Shown in pieces: positions 32,496 to 41,279 of a DNA stretch of 64,000 nucleotides. The translations under genes and the position numbers were made by a program. This DNA comes from Fusicatenibacter saccharivorans (GTDB taxonomy: Bacteria > Bacillota > Clostridia > Lachnospirales > Lachnospiraceae): the NCBI RefSeq assembly GCF_015557635.1, contig NZ_JADNOP010000013.1, forward strand, positions 62,001 through 126,000. The letters are read 5' to 3'. Below the pieces are notes generated by a model. It did not search any database and was not told the origin of the DNA. It was given only the letters and a program-made list of their open reading frames with translations. How positions within the stretch are numbered: position 1 is the first letter of the stretch; each line of letters starts with the position of its first letter.

Positions 32496-35277
32496 AGGCT
32501 GCTCACTTCCTCCGGCTTCGTCGTCATAATGCGGTAAAGCTCGGTGTCTTTCGGGAAATGGTCTACAAAGGGCAGCACCACATTTCCGTAAAAGATAAGT
32601 CCTTCGCCTGCTTCGGTGTGGGTTACATATTTCATCTGCTGTGGGCTGATATTTAGCTGCTTTGCAAGGATAGCCCGGTCGCCCTGCGCCTGATTGAGCA
32701 TGAGGACAAAATCAGAGTTTTCAAAGATATTTTCCACCTCGCGGGAAGCAAGCAAGTCCTTGATGTTCTGCGTGATAGCTGTGGGTATCTGTTGTGTGAT
32801 TAGCGGACAGTTTTTTATCTGTCCCTCCGGGGCTTTCGCCCATTTTCAGCGGTATGTCTGTTCATACCCGGCATAGCATATCTTTTTATCCTGCGGTTTA
32901 TGCCGCAGACCGAAACGATAGCGGAGCCTCGTGGGGCTGTTATATTCCCGGCTATTGCAAACCGGGGGTCAAGCCCTATGCGTTGCGTGTGTATCAAGTA
33001 TTACCTTGACACTTCCACTCGGATTAGGATTGCAAAACCTTTCCCGTTTTCTTCTCCGCTGATATTCTTAACCGTTCTTTTCGGCTTCGGTTAAGACGGC
33101 ATACACAATCCCCATTTGCAAGATTGTAGGGACTGTGCCTGTTTACCTCCCCATTTTCTAAAACGCTTCCAAATCTCCACACTGTAAGCGGCGGTCTGTT
33201 CCTCTTTTAAGAGCAAATGAAATTCGTCCATATAGTAGCGGGTAGATTTCTTTTCTGCCCGGTTAATGGTAACGCGGTTCCATATCTGGTCTTGCACAAT
33301 GAGCATACCTAATTTTTTGAGCTGTTTTCCAAGCTGCTTAATATCAAAGCAGACAAGGCGGTTAGAAAGTTCCACGTTAGTTCTGTGGTTGAACACGTTA
33401 AGACTGCCGGAAACATACAGTTCCAACGCCGCCGCAATACGGGCAGCTTCCGGCTCCGGCTGTTTTAACAGCTCGTCGTAAAGGTCGCCCAAAATAGGCA
33501 TTTTTTCCGGTACAGGGTCAGCAAGATAGTCCCGGTACACATTCCTTACGGCGCGGTCAATGACGGTCTTATCAACGGGCTGCAAGCCCTCCTTGCCGCC
33601 AATGACAAGCTCGCAGAGGGACAGGATAAAATCACTTTTCAGTGCAAGGGGGCTGTCGTCCTCGCTGTAATTAAGGTTCATATCCATAGGGTTCACATAT
33701 TGGGGCGTACCGTCCATGCCTTTCCCGGTCGGGGATAATCGTATCACTTGCCCGCCAAGCCGCTTTACAAGGGCAAAATACTCGGCTTCCGGGTCGCAGA
33801 TAAAAATATCGTCGTCGGTAATGAGAAAGGCATTTGTGATTTCCCGCTTTGCCGCAAAGGATTTTCCGCTGCCCGGTGTTCCCAAGATAAGCCCGTTGGG
33901 GTTTTTAAGCTGCTTGCGGTCGCAGAGTATCATGTTATTACTTAAAGCGTTCAGCCCGTAATAAAGGGCAGCCCCGGTCTGAAATAGCTCCTGTGTGATG
34001 AACGGAATAAAAATAGCGGTGCTGCTCGTCGTCAAACCTCGCTGAATAGGGATAAGGTTCTCCCCCAAAGGGATAGAGGACATCAGCCCCGCTTCCTGCT
34101 GATAGTCAAGACGGGTCAAGGCGCAGTTGTATTTCTGTGCAATGCCCGCCGCCGCGAAAATGTCATTTTCCAGTTTCCGCTTCGTGTCTGCCATGTTTAC
34201 CACAAGGAACGTGAGAAGAAACATTCGCTCGTTGCGGCTCTGTAAATCCTGCAATAAATTCTTTGCTTCATTTCCGAAAGTGGCAAGGTCGGACGGGAGT
34301 ATGTCAATATCGTAACCGCTTCTAACCGCTTTTTTCTGTTCCTCAATCTTCATCTTGTCAAGGTCTGTGATTTTGCGCTTAATGGTCTTGATTGCTTCCG
34401 ACTGGTCGATACTTTTAATGTGGAGATTGACAATAACCCCTGTTTCCAAGTCCAACATATCCGCTAAGATACGGTCGTTTAGCTCCGGGGCAAGGATTTC
34501 AAGGAACGATACCGCCCCCGTCTTTTTCCCCATAGCAAAGTAGCGTCCCTCCCTGAACTTGAAAGAGGACGGGGCGATAAAGTCCTTTGTGGTAAGCCCC
34601 GTCGGGGTCAGCCAGTCATAAGAGAATGAGAACGGCTCGCCTGCCGGGTGGAATACCCCATGCAGCACCTTTAAGCGTTCATAGCCCGATAAGGGGTGCG
34701 CCGATACGCCAAGCACCTTGAAATTGTTGAGTACGTCGGTTTCAATACGGGAAAGCCGCGCCCTTGCTGCCGCCGGATTGTCCGCTTCAATGGAAAACGT
34801 GATGTACTTGTGCTTTACAAGCCCGTTGTTCCCTTTGGCAAGCTGCGCTTTCAGCATATCGGAATACTCGGTGCGGATAGAGTTAAAATCGTCGTTTTGC
34901 GGCGGGATATGGATTGCCCGCGCTGCCTGTTCCTGCTGTGAGCCTTGATTGATGAAAGAAAGCTGCACGTTCACGCTCGCGTCAAAGTAGTTGAGGAAAT
35001 CGCACCAGTTTTCAAAAATGGCGGTCTTATCATCTGCCTGTGCAAGCTGATAGTTGATGTCCTCAAAAGCAATGCTTTTTGAATATTTCCGCTGTGCCAC
35101 TTTGCAGATACCGTCCGGGTACATGGCAAGATAGGGAATGGTCTGCTGTGCGGTGTGGGCTTTCCCGTCCCCCTTTGCCTGCCGGATAACCGCCGCTATC
35201 TGTTTCTTTTCCGCGCGGGTCAGCTTACGCTTGTTTCCTGCGGTTTCCCGCGTCTTTTTTGTCTGTCCTTTTGACAA
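32492..35277 (-). CDS. virB4: VirB4-family conjugation ATPase, split by an intron (exons 33145-35277 and 32492-32788)
   Basis: Powers the type IV secretion channel. Exon 1 gives 711 codons ending FRKWGG; exon 2 gives 98 codons starting IPTAITQNIKDLL. Joined they make 809 residues, normal for VirB4 of Tn1549/CTn elements. Walker A GTPGSGKSFAAKRE near 466; Walker B YYMDEFHLLLKEEQ near 680, and the intron sits about 25 residues later in a conserved block. Without splicing exon 1 reads on for 17 residues and stops, losing the end. Start ATG 35277 lies inside the end of the PrgI gene (53-base overlap). Confidence 0.9.
32789..33144 (-). ncRNA. ORF-less group I intron in virB4 (356 nt)
   Basis: 5' exon ends in U, intron ends in G. 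On the RNA (minus) strand: P3 AGCGGAG (33060-33054) with CUCCGCU (32926-32920); P4 CGGG/UCCG; P5 AGG/CCU with AA joints on both sides (J4/5, J5/4); P6 GUG/CAC plus P6a; P7 GCAUAG (32981-32976) with CUAUGC (32876-32871), preceded by AAAAAGAUAU (J8/7); P8 CUGCGG/CCGCAG; P9 hairpin; then GGGC-GAAA-GCCC and GGACAG/CUGUCC. An extra hairpin between P7 and P3 (CCCGG/CCGGG) points to subgroup IA. P1 is only moderate: exon end with GUCCCU, one A-C mismatch. No homing endonuclease. Confidence 0.85.
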
Positions 35278-35629
35278 TCGCTGATACCTCCTTTTCTAAT
35301 GCCCGCTGTTTCTCCAAAAGTGCATATAGGTTTTCCGTCTGATACGGTCGCACTTTGGGGCGGGTCAATTTTGTCTGAATGATGTTCTTTATAACCACTT
35401 CAAGGGGCTGTCCATGCTTTTCATACATGGCAACCAAGAAGCAGGGAAGCATGACGACAATCATTGCCATTGCCGCAAGGCTCGTCCCTGCGCTGTCTTT
35501 GAGCAAAAAGAAAAGCGGCAGTCCCATAAGAAGTGCCACTGAAAAACAAAGGATTTGCCGCTTTGTCAGATTGAAAGCGACTTTTGTTTTGACTTTGGAT
35601 AAGTCTTTGGGTACAGGTACATACGCCAA
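35225..35629 (-). CDS. PrgI-family membrane protein
   Basis: 134 residues. Starts MAYVPVPKDLSKVKTKVAFN, the PrgI pattern, with two adjacent membrane helices (ILCFSVALLMGLPLFFLL, LAAMAMIVVMLPCFLVAMY) and a basic tail. VirB3-like partner of VirB4, with which its 3' end overlaps by 53 bases. Confidence 0.88.
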   Translation of the reverse strand: MAYVPVPKDLSKVKTKVAFNLTKRQILCFSVALLMGLPLFFLLKDSAGTSLAAMAMIVVMLPCFLVAMYEKHGQPLEVVIKNIIQTKLTRPKVRPYQTENLYALLEKQRALEKEVSAIVKRTDKKDAGNRRKQA

Positions 35630-35671
35630 GAAAAAACCTCCTTTCTGCGGGACTTTCCCGCGTGTGCTGTG

Positions 35672-36541
35672 TTAATGTGCATTGAAAATGGATTTTGCCA
35701 GTGCGCCGGATTTGAACAGGGAGAAACAAAGGATAACGGTATAGGCTGCAAGGGAAAAAATCGCGCTGTGCAGATTGTCCGCTACCACCATTTCGCCTAC
35801 TAAAACTGCGTAAATGCCGACGCATATCATAATGAGGAAGCCTTGAAAGCCCAGTGCAAACAGCCCCTTTAGGTAGTTGTTCCCAATCTGTCCCCATTCC
35901 CGGTTTGTCATGGTGGCAAAAGGGATAGGGGAAACGGAACAGTAGGCGTATATCTCAATCATTCTTCCGTAGAGGATAACGGTTATCAGTACGGACATGA
36001 TTTTCATACAAAGGCTTACAAGGCTCGTTTCCATGACAAGTAACAGTAGTTCGGGGATTTCCATATCTTTTAGTCCCTCCTGCATGGCGGCAAGGGCTTC
36101 GGTTACGTCGATATTCGTATCGCCGCCGATTACCCCCGCCGCGCCGGACACAATATGCTGCGCCATATCAAACACCGCCATAGTAATATCAAAGGTATGT
36201 GTTACCAAGAAAACGGCAACAAAGGCTTTGAAAAACCACTTGAAAAACATAAAAGTGTCAACGTCGTGCATATTGTTTTTTTCCGTTACCATGCTGATAA
36301 GCTCATAACAGAGGACATAGGTAATGACAAGCCCCGCAATGGGTACAATCACATTTTCCGACAGGTTTTGTATCATGCTGAAAATGTTTGCGTTCCACCC
36401 CTGCGGGGTCTTGCCTACCTCCGCTGCAATGGTGCCTACTTTTTCATTTACGTCCCCGAACATAGTTGACAGATTACCGTTTATCGCACCGATAAGGATT
36501 TCCTTTATCCATTCGTTAATCGCGTCAAGTATGCTCTCCAT
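35672..36541 (-). CDS. VirB6/TrbL-like channel protein (CD1112-like)
   Basis: 289 residues with about six hydrophobic helices (VIVPIAGLVITYVLCYEL, WFFKAFVAVFLVTHTF, LKGLFALGFQGFLIMICVGIYAVLVG). N-terminal ILDAINEWIKEILIGAINGN and MTNREWGQIGNNYLKGLFAL are usual for the element-encoded VirB6-like family. Forms part of the inner-membrane channel. 42 bases upstream of PrgI. Confidence 0.85.
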   Translation of the reverse strand: MESILDAINEWIKEILIGAINGNLSTMFGDVNEKVGTIAAEVGKTPQGWNANIFSMIQNLSENVIVPIAGLVITYVLCYELISMVTEKNNMHDVDTFMFFKWFFKAFVAVFLVTHTFDITMAVFDMAQHIVSGAAGVIGGDTNIDVTEALAAMQEGLKDMEIPELLLLVMETSLVSLCMKIMSVLITVILYGRMIEIYAYCSVSPIPFATMTNREWGQIGNNYLKGLFALGFQGFLIMICVGIYAVLVGEMVVADNLHSAIFSLAAYTVILCFSLFKSGALAKSIFNAH

Positions 36542-36559
36542 AGGCTACCCTCCGTAATC

Positions 36560-36775
36560 TTATCCGAACAGACCGGAAAGAAGCGGTACAAGGATAGTGC
36601 CGATAAGGGCAACGCCGCCGCCCGCCATGAGCTGCTTAATGCCTTGTGATTTTGCACCCGGATTGTCGTTTCCATATCCCTCCAAGAGATTGATAACGCC
36701 CCAAATGCCTAAGCCTGCGCCCAGTGCGATAACAAGGGTCTGTAATACGTCGATAGCAGAGTTAAAAAATTCCAT
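36560..36775 (-). CDS. Maff2-family small membrane protein (VirB2-like)
   Basis: 71 residues: LQTLVIALGAGLGIWGVINL, GNDNPGAKSQGIKQLMAGGG, then VALIGTILVPLLSG. Two helices with a Gly-rich turn, the Maff2 family of Tn1549/CTn elements, thought to be the pilin-like or channel-lining subunit. AAAGGAG before the ATG. A GCCGCA-loop stem just upstream and a stronger stem with GGCGGTCAG/CTGCCGC at about 36830-36855 may attenuate transcription. Confidence 0.88.
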   Translation of the reverse strand: MEFFNSAIDVLQTLVIALGAGLGIWGVINLLEGYGNDNPGAKSQGIKQLMAGGGVALIGTILVPLLSGLFG

Positions 36776-37019
36776 AAAGCTCCTTTCTGCCGCAAATGCG
36801 GCTTGCCCTATAAAAGGGCATAAAAAACGGCGGTCAGTTTTGTAACTGCCGCGGTCATAAGTCCCCGCGCTGCTTATGTGTCTGCCGCGCGGCGGTATTC
36901 AGTTTTTAAGTGTGGGCGTTATGGATTTTCCAGTAGGGGCGCGTATTCTGTAAGTTGTCTGTTTCTTTGTTACTGCGTCAATTCCTCCTTTCTTTTCAGC
37001 CGGGAACACACATTTTTCG

Positions 37020-37187
37020 TCATTCCAAAAGATAGCTCCTACGCTGCATATACTCGGTAACGTAAAGGGTCTGTTCCCCTCCGCGTTCCTGCAAATACTC
37101 CCGCAGAGCGTTTTCTGCATTTTCTATCATCTTTGTAAAATAACGTTCACGACGTATATCATCAGTTTTTATTTTCTGTCTGCTCAT
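37020..37187 (-). CDS. Small charged protein between VirD4 and Maff2
   Basis: 55 residues, MSRQKIKTDDIRRERYFTKM and onwards; helical, charged, no motif known. Start ATG 37187 after GGGAGGT; the longer frame from 37250 has no site. Part of the conjugation operon. Function unknown. Confidence 0.6.
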   Translation of the reverse strand: MSRQKIKTDDIRRERYFTKMIENAENALREYLQERGGEQTLYVTEYMQRRSYLLE

Positions 37188-37206
37188 AGTATAACCTCCC
37201 GTAAAA

Positions 37207-37374
37207 TCAAAGTTCCCGCCGCACCCGTTTCTGCTCATACAGGGCTTCACACCGTTTCACAAACTGCTGGATAGCTGCCTGCCGTTGCTGTTCCCGTCGC
37301 TCGGCAATGAAAACAAGCCCGTTTATGGCTTCTGTGATTTTCTTATCTTTTTTCTTCTGCATACGTCTATTCAT
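37207..37374 (-). CDS. Small basic protein coupled to VirD4
   Basis: 55 residues beginning MNRRMQKKKDKKITEAINGL, very basic and helical, possibly nucleic-acid binding. Its ATG lies inside the last codons of virD4 (eight-base overlap), so it is translated by coupling. No family recognised. Confidence 0.6.
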   Translation of the reverse strand: MNRRMQKKKDKKITEAINGLVFIAERREQQRQAAIQQFVKRCEALYEQKRVRREL

Positions 37375-39157
37375 GGTCGGTGTCCTCCTGCAAATCTGCT
37401 TCGCTGATTTCGTAATAGTCAAAGGGTTCGTCCGGCTTTACAAGGGCGGGTCTGCGCCTTAAATGCTTTTCCATATCAAAGGTATTTTTCTTGTCATAGT
37501 CGGAAAGATATTTATAGTTGGGGTGCTTTGTAATGTCGTACTTATCAGAGAAGAACGGGCGCACCCCGCGTAGCTGTAAGATACATTTCCCGCCGTCCAT
37601 AACCGCAATTTCATCTTCCGTCATAAGCTGCTTGCCTAACTTCTGATAGTTCAGCCCATGCGATACCTCCCGCCCCCGGTTCTCGGAAGTGTTGAAGCTG
37701 TCAATGGTTTCTTTCCCCAAGATTTCCGACATTTCTTTGAGGGTGGTTTTCTCCTTTCCGCCTAAGAAAAGGGTGGTGTCGCAGTTGCCGGCTATGGTAT
37801 CGGCGTTGTCCTTGTAAATGGCTTTTAACTGCGACTGGCTCTGCAAAATGATTGAAGCGGAGATTTCCCGGCTTCGTATGGTGGCTATGAGCTTTTCAAA
37901 CTTCGGTATCTGCCCAATATTTGCAAATTCGTCTAACAGACAGCGCACATGGACGGGCAGCCTGCCGCCGTATTCATCATCTGCCTTGTCGCAAAGGAGA
38001 TTGAAAAGCTGCGTGTAAAGAATACTCACGACAAAGTTAAAAGTATCGTCGGTGTCGCTGATGATAACAAACAGGGCGGTCTTGCGGTCGCCTATGGTGT
38101 CAAGCTCCATTTCGTCGGTTTCCATAAGGTCGCGCAGCTCCTTAATGTCAAAAGGGGCAAGCCGCGCACCGCAGGAAATGAGGATAGAGCTTCGTGTCTT
38201 TCCCGCAGATAACAGGAATTTCTTGTACTGCCGGACGGCAAAGTGTTCCGGGTCTTTTTCCTCCAACCGTTCAAACATGAGGTCAACGGGGGACTGAAAT
38301 TCCGGGTCGTCCTCGCGGGCTTCACTGGCATTTATCATTTCAAGCAGCGTCGTGAAGTTCTTTTCTTCCTCCGGGGCTTCGTACCAAATGTAGCCGATAA
38401 GGGCGCAGTAAAAGAGCCGTTCCGATTTTACCCAAAAATCCTCCCCTGCTTTTTCCCCGTCCCCTTTGGTGTTGGCAATCAAGGTATTTACCAGTTTCAA
38501 AATGTCTTTTTCGCTGCGGAGATAGGCAAAGGGATTGTAACGCATGGATTTCTTAAAGTTTATCGTGTTCAGCACCTTTATCCGATACCCGCCGCGCTGT
38601 AAGAGCTTCCCGCACTCGACTAAAACCGTTCCTTTCGGGTCGGTTACAACATAGCTTGAGTGCATTTGCATTAAATTCGGCTTCACAAAAAATCTCGTCT
38701 TGCCGCTTCCGCTTCCCCCGATAACAAGGATATTTTTATTCCTTGCATACTTCGGCTGCTTTGGGCGGCTGTTCATGGTAAGCCGTTCCGTCTGTGTCAG
38801 CAGCACGTTATTCTGAAATACCGGGTCGGTGTAGGGCTTAATATCTTCGGCAGTCCCCCAACGGGCAGAGCCGTATTCGATACCTTTGCGGTATTTCTTT
38901 GCGTTCTTGCTTTTTACATAGACAATCAGCCGGATAAGCACCGCGCCGAAAAACCCTATCAGTAAATCCATAGGGGCAAGGCTCGGAAACGGGTTTGCAA
39001 AGGCAGCGGAAAAGCCGTCTGCAAGGGAAAGTACCTTGCCGGAAAGGTCAGCCCCCGGCGCAAGGCGTACCGCTTGCCCGACTTTATCAAAAAGATACAC
39101 AAAGAGCAGATAAGGAATGTTGGGAAGCAGCAATTTTTTCCAGTTGATAGCGTTCAT
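37367..39157 (-). CDS. virD4: VirD4/TraG-type coupling protein
   Basis: 596 residues. Brings the relaxase-DNA complex to the channel. Two N-terminal membrane helices (NIPYLLFVYLFDKVG, LLIGFFGAVLIRLIVYV), Walker A VIGGSGSGKTRFFVKPN near 149, TDPKGTVLVECGKLL, Walker B VRCLLDEFANIG, and ASIILQSQSQLKAIY. Ends with an acidic tail (QEDTDHE). Overlaps PcfB by four bases, as in other Gram-positive conjugation operons. Confidence 0.94.
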   Translation of the reverse strand: MNAINWKKLLLPNIPYLLFVYLFDKVGQAVRLAPGADLSGKVLSLADGFSAAFANPFPSLAPMDLLIGFFGAVLIRLIVYVKSKNAKKYRKGIEYGSARWGTAEDIKPYTDPVFQNNVLLTQTERLTMNSRPKQPKYARNKNILVIGGSGSGKTRFFVKPNLMQMHSSYVVTDPKGTVLVECGKLLQRGGYRIKVLNTINFKKSMRYNPFAYLRSEKDILKLVNTLIANTKGDGEKAGEDFWVKSERLFYCALIGYIWYEAPEEEKNFTTLLEMINASEAREDDPEFQSPVDLMFERLEEKDPEHFAVRQYKKFLLSAGKTRSSILISCGARLAPFDIKELRDLMETDEMELDTIGDRKTALFVIISDTDDTFNFVVSILYTQLFNLLCDKADDEYGGRLPVHVRCLLDEFANIGQIPKFEKLIATIRSREISASIILQSQSQLKAIYKDNADTIAGNCDTTLFLGGKEKTTLKEMSEILGKETIDSFNTSENRGREVSHGLNYQKLGKQLMTEDEIAVMDGGKCILQLRGVRPFFSDKYDITKHPNYKYLSDYDKKNTFDMEKHLRRRPALVKPDEPFDYYEISEADLQEDTDHE

Positions 39158-39636
39158 CTTGCAATCCCCCTGTCTTTGTTTTTTACTTTGTCCCGCTGTG
39201 CGTTCAGAGCCGCCGCCTTTTCTTTGAGGGAAACAATCAGCTTGCGGATAGAGGGCTTTTGTTCCTGCGTCAGCTTCTTTGCGGAAAACTCCTTGAAAGC
39301 TGCGGTCAGTGCGTCCGCGTCCCGTCCCTTGAAAAACACAAGATAGCGGGGCGGGGTTTCGGTGCTGTCTTTCTTTAGGGCAAAGTCAATCCCGTATTTT
39401 TTCGCCGTACTCTCAAAGGCTTTGATATTGTCCTTTGTGATTTCAATGTTGGAAACGCCCGCGTTCTGCTCCATAAGCTGCTTTAGGGTCTGCTTTCCAT
39501 GCGGGATTTTCTGTTTGTCATGCTGCTTTTTCATCTGTGCAAGCAGGGCTTTCATAGCCTTTTGGAGCTGCTGCGCCGTCAGCTTCCCTGTCTTGATGTA
39601 AAGGGCTATGGTCTTTTCGTTGGTTTCCTCCTGCAA
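39154..39636 (-). CDS. PcfB-family (DUF3801) protein
   Basis: 160 residues. TIALYIKTGKLTAQQLQKAM, then HGKQTLKQLMEQNAGVSNIE and RYLVFFKGRDADALTAAFKE, the PcfB pattern. In pCF10 PcfB helps dock the relaxosome on the VirD4 protein. Directly upstream of virD4 with a four-base overlap, as expected. Confidence 0.9.
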   Translation of the reverse strand: MQEETNEKTIALYIKTGKLTAQQLQKAMKALLAQMKKQHDKQKIPHGKQTLKQLMEQNAGVSNIEITKDNIKAFESTAKKYGIDFALKKDSTETPPRYLVFFKGRDADALTAAFKEFSAKKLTQEQKPSIRKLIVSLKEKAAALNAQRDKVKNKDRGIAR

Positions 39637-39729
39637 TGGGTGTCCTCCTTTCGTGTTCTATGGTGGTATGCCCGCCGCCGGGAAGCGGGGCGGGCATGAA
39701 AAAAGAGCGTCCGCTTTCACGCCGCCCTG

Positions 39730-39951
39730 TTAAATCCGTACCCGCAGCCCGGAAAGGTCTGCCGCCCGAATACCTACAAGATACCAGTTGTCCCCGTACT
39801 CCATACGGGTAGGCTTCCATTTGCCCCGCACAAAGACCTCCATGCAGTCGCCGCAATGCAAGCCCCCGTAATAGTCGTTTACGTCAAAGCGAATGTCGTA
39901 GCGGTCAGCGGTTTCATCAAAAATCAAAGCTCCTGTTTTCTGTGTCATCAT
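39730..39951 (-). CDS. DUF5348-family small protein
   Basis: 73 residues: GALIFDETADRYDIRFD, then YYGGLHCGDCMEVFVRGKW and NWYLVGI. Small beta-rich domain seen in conjugative elements, possibly DNA or RNA binding; function unknown. AAAGGAGG upstream of its two adjacent ATGs. Confidence 0.8.
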   Translation of the reverse strand: MMTQKTGALIFDETADRYDIRFDVNDYYGGLHCGDCMEVFVRGKWKPTRMEYGDNWYLVGIRAADLSGLRVRI

Positions 39952-39972
39952 AAAATCCTCCTTTGGGTTGGT

Positions 39973-40947
39973 TTACAGGCTTTCGCCCTCGTTGCAGGTG
40001 TAATCGGGTATGCCCCTGCTTCTTGCCGACTGGATAGTGTGCCCGCCGTACATATCGTGAGATACAAGGGACGTGTAATAGCTGCCAATCGTAGACGGGG
40101 CATTGAAAAGGGCAGCTTTCATGTACTGTTTGATGTTGCGGATTTTGGTGGTGTTTTCCTGCATACAGTCCAGTACAAAGCGGATATGTTCGCTGTTCAG
40201 TTTCATAAATTTTGCTTTTACAAGCTCTGCCGGGTGGTCGTCCCCGGCGATACGGATTGTTCTTCGTTTTGTGCAGACGGTTTCAAGAATAAGGGCAAGG
40301 ATTTCCTCTATCCTGTCCCGGTCAAGGTATCTGTCCTGTATCAGATAGTCGTACTCGATATTGTCCTTGATGATTTCCTCATACACGCTATATGCGTCTG
40401 TCGCTTCCTTTCGCTTCCGTTCCGACGGCTGTGCCGCGTCCTCTAAGGGAGAGGGATTTAGGGAATGGAAAGGAATGGAATGGGTACTTGATATATCTGT
40501 ATTTAATTTTTCTTTTTTTGGTAAGTTAGTTTTTTGTATCTCTTTATTTAATTGCGTTGGATTTTCCGACGTCGGGTTATCCGGTGTCGGATTTTCCAAT
40601 ATCGGCTTATCCGCTGTTGGATTTTCCAATACCGGACAATCCAATGCCGGGGGCTGTGGCTGTTCGTAAATGGTGTACTCGATAGCGGTCATTTTGCCTT
40701 TCTCGTCGCGTCCCTGCCGCCTTGTGATATATCCGGCTTTTTCAAGCTCCCATACAGCAGTGCGGATAGCGTCGATACTTTCCCGGTTGATAAGGGACAG
40801 CCCTGCAAGGGTGTAGTCCCAATCTTCGGGAAGTGAGAGCATTTGCGACAACAAGCCCTTTGCCTTTAGAGAAAGTTCCTTGTTGCGTAAATGGTGGTTG
40901 CTCATAACCGTATAACCTTTGTTCTTTTCCACGCGGAAAACTGCCAT
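39973..40947 (-). CDS. Replication-initiator-like / DUF6017 HTH protein, first gene of conjugation operon
   Basis: 324 residues. N-terminal winged helix as in RepA_N/DnaD-type initiators: FRVEKNKGYTVMSNHHLRN, LKAKGLLSQMLSLPEDWDY, AVWELEKAGYITRRQGRD. Middle: a tandem ENPT-like repeat (ENPTADKPILENPTPDNPTS). C-terminal domain (about 190-310) of the DUF6017 kind. Could start plasmid-like replication of the excised circle or regulate the operon. One 114-bp repeat lies 26 bases upstream of its start, a place for an operator or origin. Confidence 0.8.
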   Translation of the reverse strand: MAVFRVEKNKGYTVMSNHHLRNKELSLKAKGLLSQMLSLPEDWDYTLAGLSLINRESIDAIRTAVWELEKAGYITRRQGRDEKGKMTAIEYTIYEQPQPPALDCPVLENPTADKPILENPTPDNPTSENPTQLNKEIQKTNLPKKEKLNTDISSTHSIPFHSLNPSPLEDAAQPSERKRKEATDAYSVYEEIIKDNIEYDYLIQDRYLDRDRIEEILALILETVCTKRRTIRIAGDDHPAELVKAKFMKLNSEHIRFVLDCMQENTTKIRNIKQYMKAALFNAPSTIGSYYTSLVSHDMYGGHTIQSARSRGIPDYTCNEGESL

Positions 40948-40973
40948 AGCTTCATCACTCCTTTGGTTGGATT

Positions 40974-41087
40974 TGTTACGCAGTAGAAACGCGGTTTTGA
41001 GGGAAAAGGTATCAACCCTTGTCTTTCTTATTTCCGCGCTCTAAGAGCCGCATAAATCAAGGCTTTTTTGCCCCTTACTGCGTAACA
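40974..41087. repeat. 114-bp repeat with terminal inverted repeats, copy 2
   Basis: Starts TGTTACGCAGTA and ends TACTGCGTAACA, a perfect 12-base inverted pair. Same length and orientation as 21405-21518 but diverged inside. It covers the promoter region of the first gene of the conjugation operon. Confidence 0.7.
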
Positions 41088-41103
41088 TGAGGGCATAAAA
41101 ATA

Positions 41104-41144
41104 GCGGCGTTCCTGTTCTCCTGTGTAGGAGTGAGAAACGCCGC
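41104..41144. terminator. Stem-loop near the right end of the element
   Basis: GCGGCGTT / AACGCCGC with an inner CTCC/GGAG pair. No long T-run on either side, so a terminator function is only likely. Confidence 0.45.
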
Positions 41145-41255
41145 CTTATAGGTGGTGCTTATTTTATTTTTTCTTTTCGACGTGTCGCGTAAAGTGGTGC
41201 AGCGGTCTATCCGGCAACTTCGCAGGTGCTTTTGCATATCAAGGCTCAATTCGTT

Positions 41256-41279
41256 AAAAGTAGTAAATGAGTAGTAAAA
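41256..41279. other. Right integrase arm-binding repeats
   Basis: Two tandem boxes, AAGTAGTAAAT and GAGTAGTAAAA, matching those at 10766-10805. The element end should lie outside them, near 41365. Confidence 0.65.

Noticed and set aside
33091-33144. Premature stop in virB4 as a sign of a pseudogene
   Set aside because: The missing end follows in perfect frame and the insertion has a complete group I core, so a spliced gene explains it better.
32789-33144. Group II intron or small insertion sequence
   Set aside because: No GUGYG start, no domain V-like hairpin, no transposase, no target-site duplication; the pairings fit group I.
36899-37000. Tiny minus-strand ORF (TKKQTTYRIRAPTGKSITP) with a strong AAAGGAGG
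   Set aside because: No ATG, GTG or usable TTG at the right distance; only an ATT codon follows the site. Possible but not supported.
40550-40650. Short repeats that could be a CRISPR array
   Set aside because: They are coding repeats of an ENPT peptide unit; no spacers and no cas genes.
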